Of a stretch of DNA of 64,000 nucleotides, positions 24,613 to 33,327 are shown in pieces. This DNA is from Aquabacterium sp. A7-Y (GTDB lineage: Bacteria; Pseudomonadota; Gammaproteobacteria; Burkholderiales; Burkholderiaceae_C). A model generated the notes under the pieces. It had not been told where the DNA came from, did no database searches, and saw nothing but the letters and a program-made list of their open reading frames with translations. Position 1 is the first letter of the stretch, and each line of letters begins with the position of its first letter. Position numbers and translations under genes: made by a program. Location of the stretch: contig NZ_JAPFBW010000015.1 of NCBI RefSeq assembly GCF_026153205.1, positions 1 through 64,000 on the forward strand, in the 5' to 3' direction.

Positions 24613-25164
24613 ATGCCGATGTCCGAACCACCCCTGGCACTGACGGCCCACTACCGCTGGATGGCCCGCTACAACACCTGGATCAACGCCCGGCTGCTGG
24701 AGGCCGCCGCGTCCTTGAGCGACGCCGAGCGCAAGCGCGACCGTGGTGCGTTTTTCGGCTCCATCCACGGCACCTTCAACCACCTGGTGGTGGGCGACAA
24801 GCTGTGGCTGGGGCGCTTCGCGGGCTTGGGGCCGGGCTTCGAGATGCTGGACGAGGAGGTGCTGAGCCTGCCGCCTTTCACCGGGCTGGACATGCAGGTC
24901 TTCGAGGATTTCGATGTGATGGTGCGCCACCGGCAGCGCATGGACGCCGCCATCGAGGCCTTTGCCGCGCAGCTGACGCCCGAGCTGGTGTCGGCCTCCT
25001 TCGCCTACACCACCAGCAAGGGGCTGGCGCGGCGCCACCCCTGCTGGCAGGCGCTGAGCCACTTCTTCAACCACCAGACCCACCACCGCGGGCAGATCAC
25101 GACCTTGCTGATGCAGGCCGGCGTCGACCCCGGGATGACCGACCTGCTGGCGCTGGTGGATTGA
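24613..25164 (+). CDS. DinB-family protein
   Basis: A 183-residue four-helix DinB/YfiT-type protein. The metal-site histidines fit HGTFNHLVVGDKLWLGRF (first), and HFFNHQTHHRGQITTLL (second and third). Members act as thiol-dependent or metal-dependent transferases, or are stress-induced with unknown role. A second Met two codons in (MSEPPLAL) could be the start. It is divergent from the DGPF gene by about 120 bp and converges on tolA. Confidence 0.88.
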   Translation: MPMSEPPLALTAHYRWMARYNTWINARLLEAAASLSDAERKRDRGAFFGSIHGTFNHLVVGDKLWLGRFAGLGPGFEMLDEEVLSLPPFTGLDMQVFEDFDVMVRHRQRMDAAIEAFAAQLTPELVSASFAYTTSKGLARRHPCWQALSHFFNHQTHHRGQITTLLMQAGVDPGMTDLLALVD

Positions 25165-25172
25165 GGCGGCGA

Positions 25173-25186
25173 GCCCCCGAGGGGGC
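25173..25186. terminator. Short hairpin between convergent dinB-family gene and tolA
   Basis: GCCCCC-GA-GGGGGC is a 6-bp all-GC palindrome lying between the two stop codons. No T-run follows, so bidirectional termination is only possible, not shown. Confidence 0.35.
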
Positions 25187-25200
25187 GCCGACAGCTCGGC

Positions 25201-26133
25201 CTACAGGTCGCGCGGACGGAAGCGCAGGATCATCGGCGAGGGCACGCGGCCGTTTTCGTCGCGCGGCAGCGTCTGCGTCTTGTCGACCGCGCGCAGCACC
25301 GCCTGGTCCCATTCGTCGCTGCCGCTGGACTTGATCAGGCGCGAGCCCAGGATGGTGCCGTCCGGCGCGGCGCGCACCTCGACCTCGGCGCTGGGGTTGC
25401 CAGCCACGACGTCGCTGAAGACGATGTTGGGCCGTACCCGCGCAATGATCTTGCCGGCATAGCTGGCCGAGGGCGAGCCGGCCGCGGCGCCGCCCTGCGG
25501 CGCGCCCTGCTCGGCGCTGCCGGTGCCGGCCTGGCTCATCAGGCGCTTGAGGCGGTCGTCGCGCTGGGCCTGCAGGCGCTTGTCCTGTTCCTCGCGCTTC
25601 TTGCGCTCGGCATCGGCGAGCTCGCGTTTGCGCTGCTGCTCCTTGCGCTCCTGCTCCAGCTTCTCGCGCTTCTTTTCCTCTTCTTCCAGCTTGGCGCGCT
25701 TTTCCTCTTCCTGTTTTTCGCGCCGTTCGCGGGCCAGCTTCTCCTGGCGCTCGGCCTCTTCGCGCTCCTCGCGTTCGCGCGCTTCCTTGCGCTTCTTCTC
25801 GCGTTCCTTCTCGATCGCGATTTCGGCCTCGCGGTCGGGCTCGGGCTCGACGCGCTGCTTTGGCGGCGGCGGGGGCGGCTCGGGCTGGCGCACCGGCTCC
25901 GGCTCGCGCTCGGGCGGCGGCGGGGGAGGTGGCTCGGCCGGCGCGGCCGCTTGCGGCACCGCCGCCCACAGTTCGGCCTCCACGCCCTCGGGCTCGCTGG
26001 AGCGCCAGTTCAGGCCCAGGGCCAGGCCGCCGATCAGCAGGCCGTGCATCAGCAAGGCCAGCAGCAGGCCGGGGCCGCGCTTGTCGGGGGCACGCGGCAG
26101 CAGATCGTCGCGTTCGGCGGAGACGGGTGCCAT
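25201..26133 (-). CDS. tolA: Cell-envelope integrity protein TolA
   Basis: A 310-residue protein anchored by one helix (GLLLALLMHGLLIGGLALGL, about residues 21-40). A proline-rich stretch follows, then a long charged alpha-helical segment rich in Glu/Lys/Arg (about 95-205, ERKKREEQ-type repeats). The C-terminal globular TolA/TonB-like domain (YAGKIIARVRPNIVFSD to PRDL) contacts outer-membrane partners. It spans the periplasm and links TolQR proton energy to Pal/TolB for outer-membrane constriction at division. Ten bases after tolR; tolB and pal do not follow. Confidence 0.92.
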   Translation of the reverse strand: MAPVSAERDDLLPRAPDKRGPGLLLALLMHGLLIGGLALGLNWRSSEPEGVEAELWAAVPQAAAPAEPPPPPPPEREPEPVRQPEPPPPPPKQRVEPEPDREAEIAIEKEREKKRKEAREREEREEAERQEKLARERREKQEEEKRAKLEEEEKKREKLEQERKEQQRKRELADAERKKREEQDKRLQAQRDDRLKRLMSQAGTGSAEQGAPQGGAAAGSPSASYAGKIIARVRPNIVFSDVVAGNPSAEVEVRAAPDGTILGSRLIKSSGSDEWDQAVLRAVDKTQTLPRDENGRVPSPMILRFRPRDL

Positions 26134-26143
26134 GATGGTGTCG

Positions 26144-26569
26144 TCAGCCGGTGGTCTTGACCGACAGGCCGACCCGCTGCACGCCGGCGCGGCGCAGCTT
26201 GTCCATCACCTTGACCACGGTCTCGTACTTGACGGCCTTGTCGGCCGAGATCACGACGGGTGCGTTGTCGACGCCCGCCAGCGCGTCCTTGACCTCCGAG
26301 GCCACGGCCTCCAGCGTGGTCTTGCCGCTGTCCTTGCCGTTGACCTTGAGCTTCAGGGTCTCGTCGGCGGCCACCACCACCTCGATCACCCGCTCGGGGG
26401 CCTGCGCGGCCTTGCCCACCGAGGGCACGTCGATCATGCCGGTGGTCATCATCGGGGCGCTCACCATGAAGATGATCAGCAGCACCAGCATCACGTCGAT
26501 GAAGGGCACCATGTTGATCTCGCTGATGGTGCGGCGGCGCGATCCGCCGCGGGGGCTGACGGCTGGCAT
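26144..26569 (-). CDS. tolR: TolR (ExbD-family) proton-channel protein
   Basis: A 141-residue ExbD/TolR protein. One helix, ISEINMVPFIDVMLVLLIIFMV, carries the conserved Asp (FIDVML) that takes part in proton flow with TolQ. The periplasmic domain (about 60-141) is a typical TolR fold with YETVVKVMDKLRRAGVQRVGL. It lies 12 bp after tolQ and 10 bp before tolA, so the genes are one operon. Confidence 0.94.
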   Translation of the reverse strand: MPAVSPRGGSRRRTISEINMVPFIDVMLVLLIIFMVSAPMMTTGMIDVPSVGKAAQAPERVIEVVVAADETLKLKVNGKDSGKTTLEAVASEVKDALAGVDNAPVVISADKAVKYETVVKVMDKLRRAGVQRVGLSVKTTG

Positions 26570-26581
26570 CGTGCGTGTCCC

Positions 26582-27286
26582 TTACTGGCCGACCTGCCCG
26601 GGAAGACCCGGGGCATGGCCGATGTTGCGGTGCAGGATGTTGGAGAACTCCTCGATGAAGGTCTCCAGCTTGATCGCCACGCGGTCGATGTCGCGGGCGT
26701 AGCGGTTGTAGGCGACCACCGCCGGAATGGCGGCGAACAGGCCGATCGCGGTGGCGACCAGGGCCTCGGCGATGCCCGGCGCGACGGTCGCCAGCGTCAC
26801 CTGCTGCATGTTGGCCAGGCCGGTGAAGGCGTGCATGATGCCCCACACGGTGCCGAACAGGCCCACATAGGGCGCCACCGAGCCGACCGAGGCCAGGAAG
26901 GAGAGGTGCGACTCCACCGCGTCCATCTCACGCTGGAAGCTGGCCCGCATCGCGCGGCGAGCGCCGTCGAGCAGGGCGCCGGCGTCGTTGACGCGGCGCT
27001 CGCGCAGCTTGAGGAACTCGCGCATGCCGGAGGCGAAGATGCGCTCCATCGGGCCGCCCTTGCGGGGGCTGTCGGAGGCCAGGTTGTAGAGGTCGTTGAG
27101 GTTGCGGCCCGACCAGAATTCGCGCTCGAAGTCGTCGTTGAGCCCGCGCACCCGGCCCAGGCCGAAAAACTTGCCGAAGATGACCGTCCAGCTGGCCAGG
27201 GACATCAGCAACAGCAAGGCCATCACGATCTTCACCACCAGGGTGGCGTGCAAGATCAGCTGGAAGATGGACAGGTCCTGGTTCAT
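26582..27286 (-). CDS. tolQ: TolQ (MotA/TolQ/ExbB-family) proton-channel protein
   Basis: A 234-residue inner-membrane protein starting MNQDLSIFQLILHATLVVKIVM. Three hydrophobic helices are visible: about residues 12-38, about 135-160 (SVGSVAPYVGLFGTVWGIMHAF) and about 170-195 (GIAEALVATAIGLFAAIPAVVAYN). These form the pentameric channel that works with TolR. The ATG overlaps the ybgC stop by 4 bp (ATGA). Confidence 0.95.
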   Translation of the reverse strand: MNQDLSIFQLILHATLVVKIVMALLLLMSLASWTVIFGKFFGLGRVRGLNDDFEREFWSGRNLNDLYNLASDSPRKGGPMERIFASGMREFLKLRERRVNDAGALLDGARRAMRASFQREMDAVESHLSFLASVGSVAPYVGLFGTVWGIMHAFTGLANMQQVTLATVAPGIAEALVATAIGLFAAIPAVVAYNRYARDIDRVAIKLETFIEEFSNILHRNIGHAPGLPGQVGQ

Positions 27287-27705
27287 GTCGTTGTTTCCTG
27301 GAGTAGTTCTGCTGGAATGCGTCGCGGCCTGAAGGTGGTGGCGTCGACGCAGCCGATTTTGATGTCGCCTTCGGCCACCAGAGTTCCCTGGCGCAGCGCC
27401 TGCTGCATGAAATGCAGCGAGGCCGGCGCGGCATGCCGCAGCGCCACGGTGATGTCGAGCTGGTCGTCCAGGCGCGCCGGCTGGCGGTAGCGCACGGCCG
27501 TCTGGACCACCACGAACATCACGCCGGCTTCCTGCCTCAGCTTTTCCTGCTCCCAGCCGCGGGCGCGCAGCCACTCGGTGCGGGCGCGCTCGAAAAACTT
27601 GAGGTAGTTGGCGTAGAACACGACGCCGCCGGCGTCGGTGTCTTCCCAGTAGATCCGCACTGGGTGGATAAACGGGGTGGGGTCCGCTCGGCGGGCGTCA
27701 GGCAT
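27283..27705 (-). CDS. ybgC: Tol-Pal-associated acyl-CoA thioesterase YbgC
   Basis: A 140-residue hot-dog-fold thioesterase. IYWEDTDAGGVVFYANYLKFFERARTEWL contains the catalytic Asp of the D-x-D/G-V-V-x-x-x-x-Y motif typical of YbgC. Substrates are short acyl-CoA thioesters or ACP-linked phospholipid intermediates. It is the first gene of the tol block, translationally coupled to tolQ, and follows the kinase-lipoprotein pair by about 50 bp on the same strand. Confidence 0.94.
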   Translation of the reverse strand: MPDARRADPTPFIHPVRIYWEDTDAGGVVFYANYLKFFERARTEWLRARGWEQEKLRQEAGVMFVVVQTAVRYRQPARLDDQLDITVALRHAAPASLHFMQQALRQGTLVAEGDIKIGCVDATTFRPRRIPAELLQETTT

Positions 27706-27756
27706 GCATCAGGGCGTGGTCGAAGAGCGGCGATTATCGCCGCTGCGGCGAGCGCT

Positions 27757-28206
27757 TCAGCGCTGGCTGCGCACGAACACCGGTCCCCACAGCGGGTGGC
27801 CGGCTTCCGACTTGCTCAACGCGAAGCCCGCGTCGGCCCGCCGCGCGGCGCGGAAAGCGGCTTCGCACAGCGCGGTGCGCTGGCTGGTGCAGTAGATGAA
27901 GGCCAGGTATTTGTGGGCCGCGGCGCGGTCTCGCGGGGAGGCCAGGCCGGCCTGCAGGGCGCGATTGAGCTGCCGCTCGGCCTCGGGGTACTGAGCGTCG
28001 TCGTAGGCGCGCATGCCGTAGAGCAAGGCCCGCTCGGCCGGCCGCGCCAGCAGGTCGCTGACGCCGGGGGCGGGTGCCGGGGCGGGGGCCGGCGCGCCGG
28101 GCGCGGCGGGTGCGGCGGTGGGCGCGGGTTGGGCAGGCTGGGGCACCAGCTCCGCGCAGCCCGCCAGGAGCGCGCACAGAGCGCCGAAAACAAGCAGCTG
28201 TCTCAT
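27757..28206 (-). CDS. TssQ-like lipoprotein (T6SS-associated family)
   Basis: A 149-residue lipoprotein: MRQLLVFGALCALLAGCAEL has the lipobox LAGC with the lipidated Cys at residue 17. A Pro/Ala linker follows, then TPR-like helices (ALLYGMRAYDDAQYPEAERQLNRAL, AAHKYLAFIYCTSQRTALCEAAFRAA). The final GHPLWGPVF resembles the TssQ family described near type VI secretion genes. No other T6SS gene is in the window. The start overlaps the kinase stop by ATGA, so the two probably work together. Confidence 0.68.
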   Translation of the reverse strand: MRQLLVFGALCALLAGCAELVPQPAQPAPTAAPAAPGAPAPAPAPAPGVSDLLARPAERALLYGMRAYDDAQYPEAERQLNRALQAGLASPRDRAAAHKYLAFIYCTSQRTALCEAAFRAARRADAGFALSKSEAGHPLWGPVFVRSQR

Positions 28207-29807
28207 GAACCGAATTTATGTCTGAGGGTCACCGGCTGCGCGGCCGTCACGTTCACCGTGACGGTGTACGGCGGGAATTCGTCGTTGCGGATCGTGATCG
28301 TGTGCCGGCCCTCGGACAGGCTCAGGCGGGTCAGCGGCGGCACGGTGCCGGCCGCGACGCCGTCGACCTCGACATGGCCCCAGGGGCTGACCGCCAGGTT
28401 CACCTGCCCAGTGGCGGCGGGCAGGCGGCGCACCTCGCCGGCCGCGCTGGCGGCCGATCCGGCCGCCGCCGAGGCGGTCTCCGCGGGAGCGCCGAGCAGG
28501 GTCTCGAAGGGGTCGAGCGCCGCCGTGGCCGGCACCTCGCCGGTGGCGGTCGTTGCCACGGCGGACGGCGCCGGTGCAGGCCCGGCCGCCGCCCGGGAGG
28601 CGGCCGCGGGCGCCGCGGGGGCCGGCACGAGCAGGTCGCTCAGGTTGATCGCGACGGCGGCGACCACCGCACCGGTCGCCAGCCCGCCCATCACCCAGCG
28701 CCGACGCTGGCTGCGGCGCTGCACGCCGGTGACCTCGTCCTGCAGGGCCGCCTCGTTCTGTTCGTCGAGCCAATGGCGCAACTCGCGCGAGAGCACGCGG
28801 GCCGAGCGGAAGCGGTCCTCCGGGTCTTTTTCCATGGCGCGTGCGGCGATCGCGGCGAGCGGCGCCGGCACATGCCGGTTGACCTCGTCGGCCGGCAGCG
28901 GCGTACGCGTGACCACCGCGGTGGCGATCTCGGTCAGCGTGGCGCCCTGGAAGGGTTTGACGCCGGTGAGCAACTCGTAGAGCACCACGCCCAGCGAGAA
29001 CACGTCGCAGCGCCGGTCCACGTTCTCATGACGGACCTGCTCGGGGGCCATGTAGTAGGGCGAGCCGGCGACATAGTCGTCGCCGCCGGAGCTGCCGCTT
29101 TCCTGCTGGCTGGCGACCTGGGCGATGCCGAAGTCCAGCACCTTGGGCTGGGTGCGACCGACCATGAAGATGTTGGCGGGCTTGACGTCGCGGTGCACCA
29201 CACCGCGCGAGTGCGCATAGGACAGCGCGTCGGCGGCGCGGCGGATGATCAATGCGGCCTCCACCGGGGTGGGGCGCCAGCCTTCCTTGAGCAGTTGCCG
29301 CAGGTCCTTGCCCTTGAGCAGTTCCATCGCGATGTAGGCGCCCTGCGGGCTGGTGCCGGCATCGAAGACGGTGACGATGTGCGGGTGGTTGAGGCCGCCG
29401 GCCGCGCGCGCCTCGTTCAGGAACATCTCGTTGAACTGCTCGCGGGCCTCGGGCGACAGGTCCAGGCTCAGGGTCTTGATGGCGACCAGGCGGGTCAGCA
29501 GCGGGTCGTGAGCAGCATACACCGTGCCCAGGCCGCCCTCGCCGAGGCGGTACTTGAGCGCGTAGCGGCCGATGTAGCCGATCGTGGGCAGGTCGTCGTA
29601 GACCGGGGCGCGGCCGTTACCGCGGGCCGCTGCCGTGCCGAGCAGGTCGTCGGCATCGGGGCCGAAGACCGAGGCGTCGCTGCCGTCGGGATGCAGGGGC
29701 GTCGGCGCCGTCACGCTCGGCTCCTCCTGCCCGGCCCTGAGGGCGGCACGTTCGGCCTCCAGGGCCTGTTCAGGCGTGAGGGCAAAGACGGTCTTCTGGA
29801 ATTCCAC
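28203..29807 (-). CDS. Membrane Ser/Thr protein kinase with PEGA-like domain
   Basis: A 534-residue Hanks-type kinase. The Gly loop is LGEGGLGTVYAAHD (about 88), the ATP lysine VAIKTL (about 109), the catalytic loop VVHRDVKPANIF (about 203), the DFG motif VLDFGIAQ (about 225) and MAPEQ. A transmembrane helix (WVMGGLATGAVVAAVAINL, about 368-386) leads to an Ala/Pro linker and a C-terminal periplasmic PEGA-like domain (VSPWGHVEVDGVAAGTVPPL ... EGRHTITIRNDEFPPY). The layout is like PpkA/PknB-type envelope kinases. It is coupled to a TssQ-like lipoprotein, which is consistent with a cell-envelope or secretion signalling pair. Confidence 0.88.
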   Translation of the reverse strand: MEFQKTVFALTPEQALEAERAALRAGQEEPSVTAPTPLHPDGSDASVFGPDADDLLGTAAARGNGRAPVYDDLPTIGYIGRYALKYRLGEGGLGTVYAAHDPLLTRLVAIKTLSLDLSPEAREQFNEMFLNEARAAGGLNHPHIVTVFDAGTSPQGAYIAMELLKGKDLRQLLKEGWRPTPVEAALIIRRAADALSYAHSRGVVHRDVKPANIFMVGRTQPKVLDFGIAQVASQQESGSSGGDDYVAGSPYYMAPEQVRHENVDRRCDVFSLGVVLYELLTGVKPFQGATLTEIATAVVTRTPLPADEVNRHVPAPLAAIAARAMEKDPEDRFRSARVLSRELRHWLDEQNEAALQDEVTGVQRRSQRRRWVMGGLATGAVVAAVAINLSDLLVPAPAAPAAASRAAAGPAPAPSAVATTATGEVPATAALDPFETLLGAPAETASAAAGSAASAAGEVRRLPAATGQVNLAVSPWGHVEVDGVAAGTVPPLTRLSLSEGRHTITIRNDEFPPYTVTVNVTAAQPVTLRHKFGS

Positions 29808-29920
29808 GGCGCCAGCTTAGACGAAGCAATAGACGTGCTCAACACAAGGAACCGTGACAAATGTCCCCTAAAGGGGTGCGTTGGGTAACGTCCTGTGACG
29901 CAGTGCTCAGGACGCTCACG

Positions 29921-31099
29921 TCAAAGCACGTTCTTCAGGCGGTCGACGGCTTCCTCGAGCGAGCCCATGCGGCTCGCATAGGAGAGGCGAATGTAGCGCT
30001 CGGTGCCGTGGCTGCCGAAGTCGCGCCCCGGGGTGATGGCGAGCTGGGCCCGCTGCATCAGGTCGAACACGAACTCCCAGCTGCTGGCGTGATGGGCCGA
30101 ACAGTCGGCCCAGGCATAGAAGGCGCCGTCGGGCAGCACCGGCACACGCAGTCCCAGGCCGTCGAGCGCCGGCACCAGGTAGTCGCGGCGACGCCGGAAC
30201 TCGGCGCGGCGGCGCTCGAACTCGGCCAGGCTCTCCGCCTCGAAGCAGGCCAGCGCGGCGCGCTGCGCCACCGCGGAAGCGCAGATGTAGAGGTTCTGCG
30301 CCAGCTTTTCCACCACCGGCACCATGGCCTCGGGCACCACCATCCAGCCCAGCCGCCAGCCGGTCATGCTGAAGTACTTCGAGAAGCTGTTGAGGGTGAC
30401 GATGTCTTCGCCGAGCGCCAGCGCGGTCTGGCCGTAGGTGTCGTCGAAGCTCAGACCCAGGTAGATCTCGTCCACCAGCGTGACGCCGCCGCGCGAGCGC
30501 ACGAACTCGGCGATGCGGCGCATCTCGTCGGGGTGGATGGAGGTGCCCGTCGGGTTCGAGGGCGAGGCCAGCAGCACGCCGCGGCTGCGTTCGCCCCAGG
30601 CCGCCTGGACGGCGGCTGCGCTCAACTGGAAGCGCTGCTCGGGCCCGCTGGGCAGCAGCACCGCGCGTCCCTGGGCGGCCGCGACGAAGTGGCGGTTGCA
30701 GGGGTAGCTGGGGTCCGGCATCAGGACCTCGTCGCCGGCGTCGACCAGTGCCAGGCAGGCCAGCTGCAGCGCCCCGGACGCGCCGGCCGTGACCACGATA
30801 CGCCGCGCCGGCACCTGCACGCCGAAGCGCGAGCGGTACCAGCCGCTGATGGCCTCGCGCAGCTCGGGCAGGCCGAGCGCCGGCGTGTACTGGGTCAGGC
30901 CGTCGACCACGCAGCGCTGCGCGGCCTCCTGCACCAGCGGCGCCGCGGTGAAGTCGGGTTCGCCGATGTTGAGGTAGATCATGGGGCGGCCGCCGCGCGC
31001 GGGGTCGCAGGCGGGGCTGCGGGCCAACTCGTCGGCGGCCTTCGCGCACTCCATGACGTAGAAGGGCTCGATGAGCCCGGTGCGCTCTGCAAACTTCAT
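29921..31099 (-). CDS. PLP-dependent class I/II aminotransferase
   Basis: A 392-residue fold-type I aminotransferase. YLNIGEPDFTAAP near the N-terminus, ASPSNPTGTSI for the phosphate/Asn site, LVDEIYLGLSFDD for the PLP-ring Asp, and NSFSKYFSMTGWRLGWMV with the Schiff-base Lys are all present. Substrate (aspartate, alanine or aromatic) cannot be fixed. The start MKFAERTGLIEPFYVMECAK follows nusB by 19 bp and it is likely the last gene of the riboflavin/nusB operon. Longer N-terminal reading is not conserved-looking. Confidence 0.87.
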   Translation of the reverse strand: MKFAERTGLIEPFYVMECAKAADELARSPACDPARGGRPMIYLNIGEPDFTAAPLVQEAAQRCVVDGLTQYTPALGLPELREAISGWYRSRFGVQVPARRIVVTAGASGALQLACLALVDAGDEVLMPDPSYPCNRHFVAAAQGRAVLLPSGPEQRFQLSAAAVQAAWGERSRGVLLASPSNPTGTSIHPDEMRRIAEFVRSRGGVTLVDEIYLGLSFDDTYGQTALALGEDIVTLNSFSKYFSMTGWRLGWMVVPEAMVPVVEKLAQNLYICASAVAQRAALACFEAESLAEFERRRAEFRRRRDYLVPALDGLGLRVPVLPDGAFYAWADCSAHHASSWEFVFDLMQRAQLAITPGRDFGSHGTERYIRLSYASRMGSLEEAVDRLKNVL

Positions 31100-31118
31100 C
31101 GGGGCCACCGGAAGCGGT

Positions 31119-31610
31119 TCAGCGGCGGGCGTTGCGGGCGGCGTCGACCTCGACCGGGCGCAGCTCGGCGGCTGCCTTGTCGAGCACGCCGTTGACGTAC
31201 TTGTGGCCATCGGTGCCGCCGAAGCTCTTGGCCAGTTCGACCGCCTCGTTGATCGCGACCTTGTAGGGGATGTCGATGCAGTGCTTGAGTTCGTAGGCGC
31301 CGATCATCAGCACGCCGTGCTCGACCGGCGACAGCTCGGTGGTCTTGCGGTCGACGTGGCGGGCCAGCGTGGCGTCGATGTCGGCGGCATCGCGGATGCA
31401 GCCGTGCAGCAGCGCGTCGAAGTGCGCCGCGTCGGCCTTGCCGAAACCTTCGATCTCGCGCACATGGGCCTCGATCTCTGCGGCATCGCTGCCCGAGACC
31501 AGCCACTGGTAGAGCCCCTGCAGGGCCAGTTCACGCGAGCGGCGGCGCGCCGACTTCTGCGGCGGGCGCTTGCCCTGCGGCTTGCCTGCGGGTTTGTCGT
31601 CGCTGCTCAC
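31119..31610 (-). CDS. nusB: Transcription antitermination protein NusB
   Basis: A 163-residue all-helical RNA-binding protein that joins NusE (S10) at boxA of rRNA operons. Typical NusB sequence: [64 protein letters not shown]. An N-terminal basic tail of about 25 residues precedes the core. GTG start overlaps the ribH stop (GTGA). Linkage of ribH and nusB is standard. Confidence 0.95.
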   Translation of the reverse strand: MSSDDKPAGKPQGKRPPQKSARRRSRELALQGLYQWLVSGSDAAEIEAHVREIEGFGKADAAHFDALLHGCIRDAADIDATLARHVDRKTTELSPVEHGVLMIGAYELKHCIDIPYKVAINEAVELAKSFGGTDGHKYVNGVLDKAAAELRPVEVDAARNARR

Positions 31611-32071
31611 GTCAGGTCTTCCAGGAGGTTGGCCATCTCGACCGCCACGCGGGCGGCATCGCGGCCTTTTTCTTCGGTGCGGGCCCAGGCCTGTGCCTCG
31701 TTCTCGACCGTCAGGATGGCATTGGCGATGGGCAGCTGGTGATCCAGCGAGACCCGGGTAACGCCGGCGCCGCTCTCGTTGGCGACCAGCTCGAAATGGT
31801 AGGTCTCGCCGCGGATGATGCAGCCCAGCGCGATCAGCGCATGGAAACGTTCGCTCTCGGCCATGGCCTGCAGCGCCACCGGCACTTCGAGCGCACCGGG
31901 TACCAGCACGTGCTCGATGTGCCGGGAGGCGACCTTCAGCGCGTGCAGCTCCGCCAGGCAGGCCTCGGCGAGCTTGGACGTGATGGCTTCGTTGAAACGC
32001 GCCTGCACGATGCCGATGCGCAGGTCCTCGCCGTCGAGGTCGCTGGCCTGGCCTTTGTCTGCGCCTTGCAT
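31607..32071 (-). CDS. ribH: 6,7-dimethyl-8-ribityllumazine synthase
   Basis: A 154-residue enzyme catalysing the penultimate riboflavin step. Family blocks: [30 protein letters not shown] (substrate binding), [20 protein letters not shown] (with the catalytic His) and GVLT-like [16 protein letters not shown]. It is coupled to nusB by overlap and lies 47 bp after ribB. Confidence 0.96.
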   Translation of the reverse strand: MQGADKGQASDLDGEDLRIGIVQARFNEAITSKLAEACLAELHALKVASRHIEHVLVPGALEVPVALQAMAESERFHALIALGCIIRGETYHFELVANESGAGVTRVSLDHQLPIANAILTVENEAQAWARTEEKGRDAARVAVEMANLLEDLT

Positions 32072-32118
32072 GATGAAAATGTCCTTGGAATGGGGTTCAG
32101 TGGGGGCGGGAGGGGCGC

Positions 32119-33216
32119 TCAGGCCTCGGGACCGAAAAAGCCGGTCACTTCCAGGCCGTAACCCACCATGCTCGGCATCCGGCGCGGACTGCCGAGCAGC
32201 TTCATGCGGGTGACGCCGAGGTCGCGCAGGATCTGCGCGCCCACGCCATAGGTGCGCAGGTCAATCTGGCCGCGCTGACGCGAGCGCTCGGCCGCCTCGG
32301 GCTGGAAGTGCTCCAGCAGGTCCTCGACGCTCTCGCCGCAGTTGAGCAGCACCGCAACGGCGCTGGGCTCCTGCTGCAGGCGCGCCAGCGCCTTGCCGAG
32401 CGGCCAGGAGTGGCTGCATTCGCCGGCGTCGAGCAGGTCGAACACTGACAGCGGCTCGTGCACGCGCACCGCCACTTCGTCGTTTTCGCTCCAGCGGCCG
32501 TGCGTGAGGGCCAGGTGCAGGCCCTCCGAGCGGTCGCGGTAGGCGATGCAGCGGAACTCGCCCTGGGCGGTGCGCAAGGTGCGTTCGCCGGCACGCTGGA
32601 CCAGGGTTTCGTTGCGGCTGCGGTATTCGATCAGGTCGGCGATGGTGCCGATCTTCAGGCCGTGTTCGCGCGCAAAGACCTCCAGGTCCGGCAGGCGTGC
32701 CATGGTGCCGTCGTCGTTCATGATCTCGCAGATCACGGCGGCGGGCGTGAGGCCCGCCATGCCGGCGAGGTCGCAGCCCGCCTCGGTGTGACCGGCGCGC
32801 ATCAGCACGCCGCCTTCCTGGGCCTGCAGCGGGAAGATGTGGCCGGGCTGCACCAGGTCGCGCGCGGTCGCCTCGCGCGCCACTGCGGCCCGCACGGTCT
32901 GGGCCCGGTCGGCCGCCGAGATGCCGGTGGTGACGCCCGTGGCTGCCTCGATCGAGACCGTGAAGGCGGTGCCGTGCCGGGTGCCGTTGCGGGTCGCCAT
33001 CGGCGGCAGCTGCAGCCGTTCGCAGCGTTCCTTCGTGAGGGTCAGGCAGATCAGCCCGCGGCCGTACTTGGCCATGAAGTTGATCGCCTCGGGCGTGACA
33101 TGGTCCGCAGCGAGCACCAGGTCGCCTTCGTTTTCGCGGTCTTCCTCATCGACGAGGATGACCATGCGGCCGGCCGCCAGCTCGGCGATGATTTCGGGGA
33201 CGGGAGAGATGGGCAT
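32119..33216 (-). CDS. ribB: 3,4-dihydroxy-2-butanone-4-phosphate synthase with degenerate GTP cyclohydrolase II domain (RibBX type)
   Basis: A 365-residue protein. Residues about 1-205 are a complete RibB domain: [29 protein letters not shown]. The C-terminal 150 residues align with RibA but lack the zinc site Cys-x(10)-Cys-x-Cys: where RibA has [20 protein letters not shown] the sequence is [20 protein letters not shown]. Later RibA parts are kept in altered form ([18 protein letters not shown]). This matches the described RibBX variant of Proteobacteria, active as RibB only. Annotation as bifunctional RibBA would therefore be misleading; GTP cyclohydrolase II must be encoded elsewhere. Start MPISPVPEI. 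Confidence 0.9.
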   Translation of the reverse strand: MPISPVPEIIAELAAGRMVILVDEEDRENEGDLVLAADHVTPEAINFMAKYGRGLICLTLTKERCERLQLPPMATRNGTRHGTAFTVSIEAATGVTTGISAADRAQTVRAAVAREATARDLVQPGHIFPLQAQEGGVLMRAGHTEAGCDLAGMAGLTPAAVICEIMNDDGTMARLPDLEVFAREHGLKIGTIADLIEYRSRNETLVQRAGERTLRTAQGEFRCIAYRDRSEGLHLALTHGRWSENDEVAVRVHEPLSVFDLLDAGECSHSWPLGKALARLQQEPSAVAVLLNCGESVEDLLEHFQPEAAERSRQRGQIDLRTYGVGAQILRDLGVTRMKLLGSPRRMPSMVGYGLEVTGFFGPEA

Positions 33217-33327
33217 GATGGGAGGCAATTGTAAGTGGGCCGGCATGGCACGCGCCGGCCAGGGGCGCTGCAAGGGGCCCTGCGCCGGGAGCCGCAGGAC
33301 CCCGGCGGCCCGGGATGGCGATGAGGC

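Noticed and set aside
25523-27490. Plus-strand frames of Ser/Arg-rich sequence across tolA-tolQ
   Set aside because: They are antisense to the coiled-coil codons of tolA and show no family features.
29865-29876. Palindrome CCCCT-AA-AGGGG as an operator for the kinase gene
   Set aside because: Twelve-base palindromes are expected by chance in 64 kb of GC-rich DNA, and no second copy or known consensus supports it.
33217-33327. FMN riboswitch before ribB
   Set aside because: The 111-bp gap does not contain the conserved RFN blocks and is too short. The gaps before ribE and ribH are shorter still.
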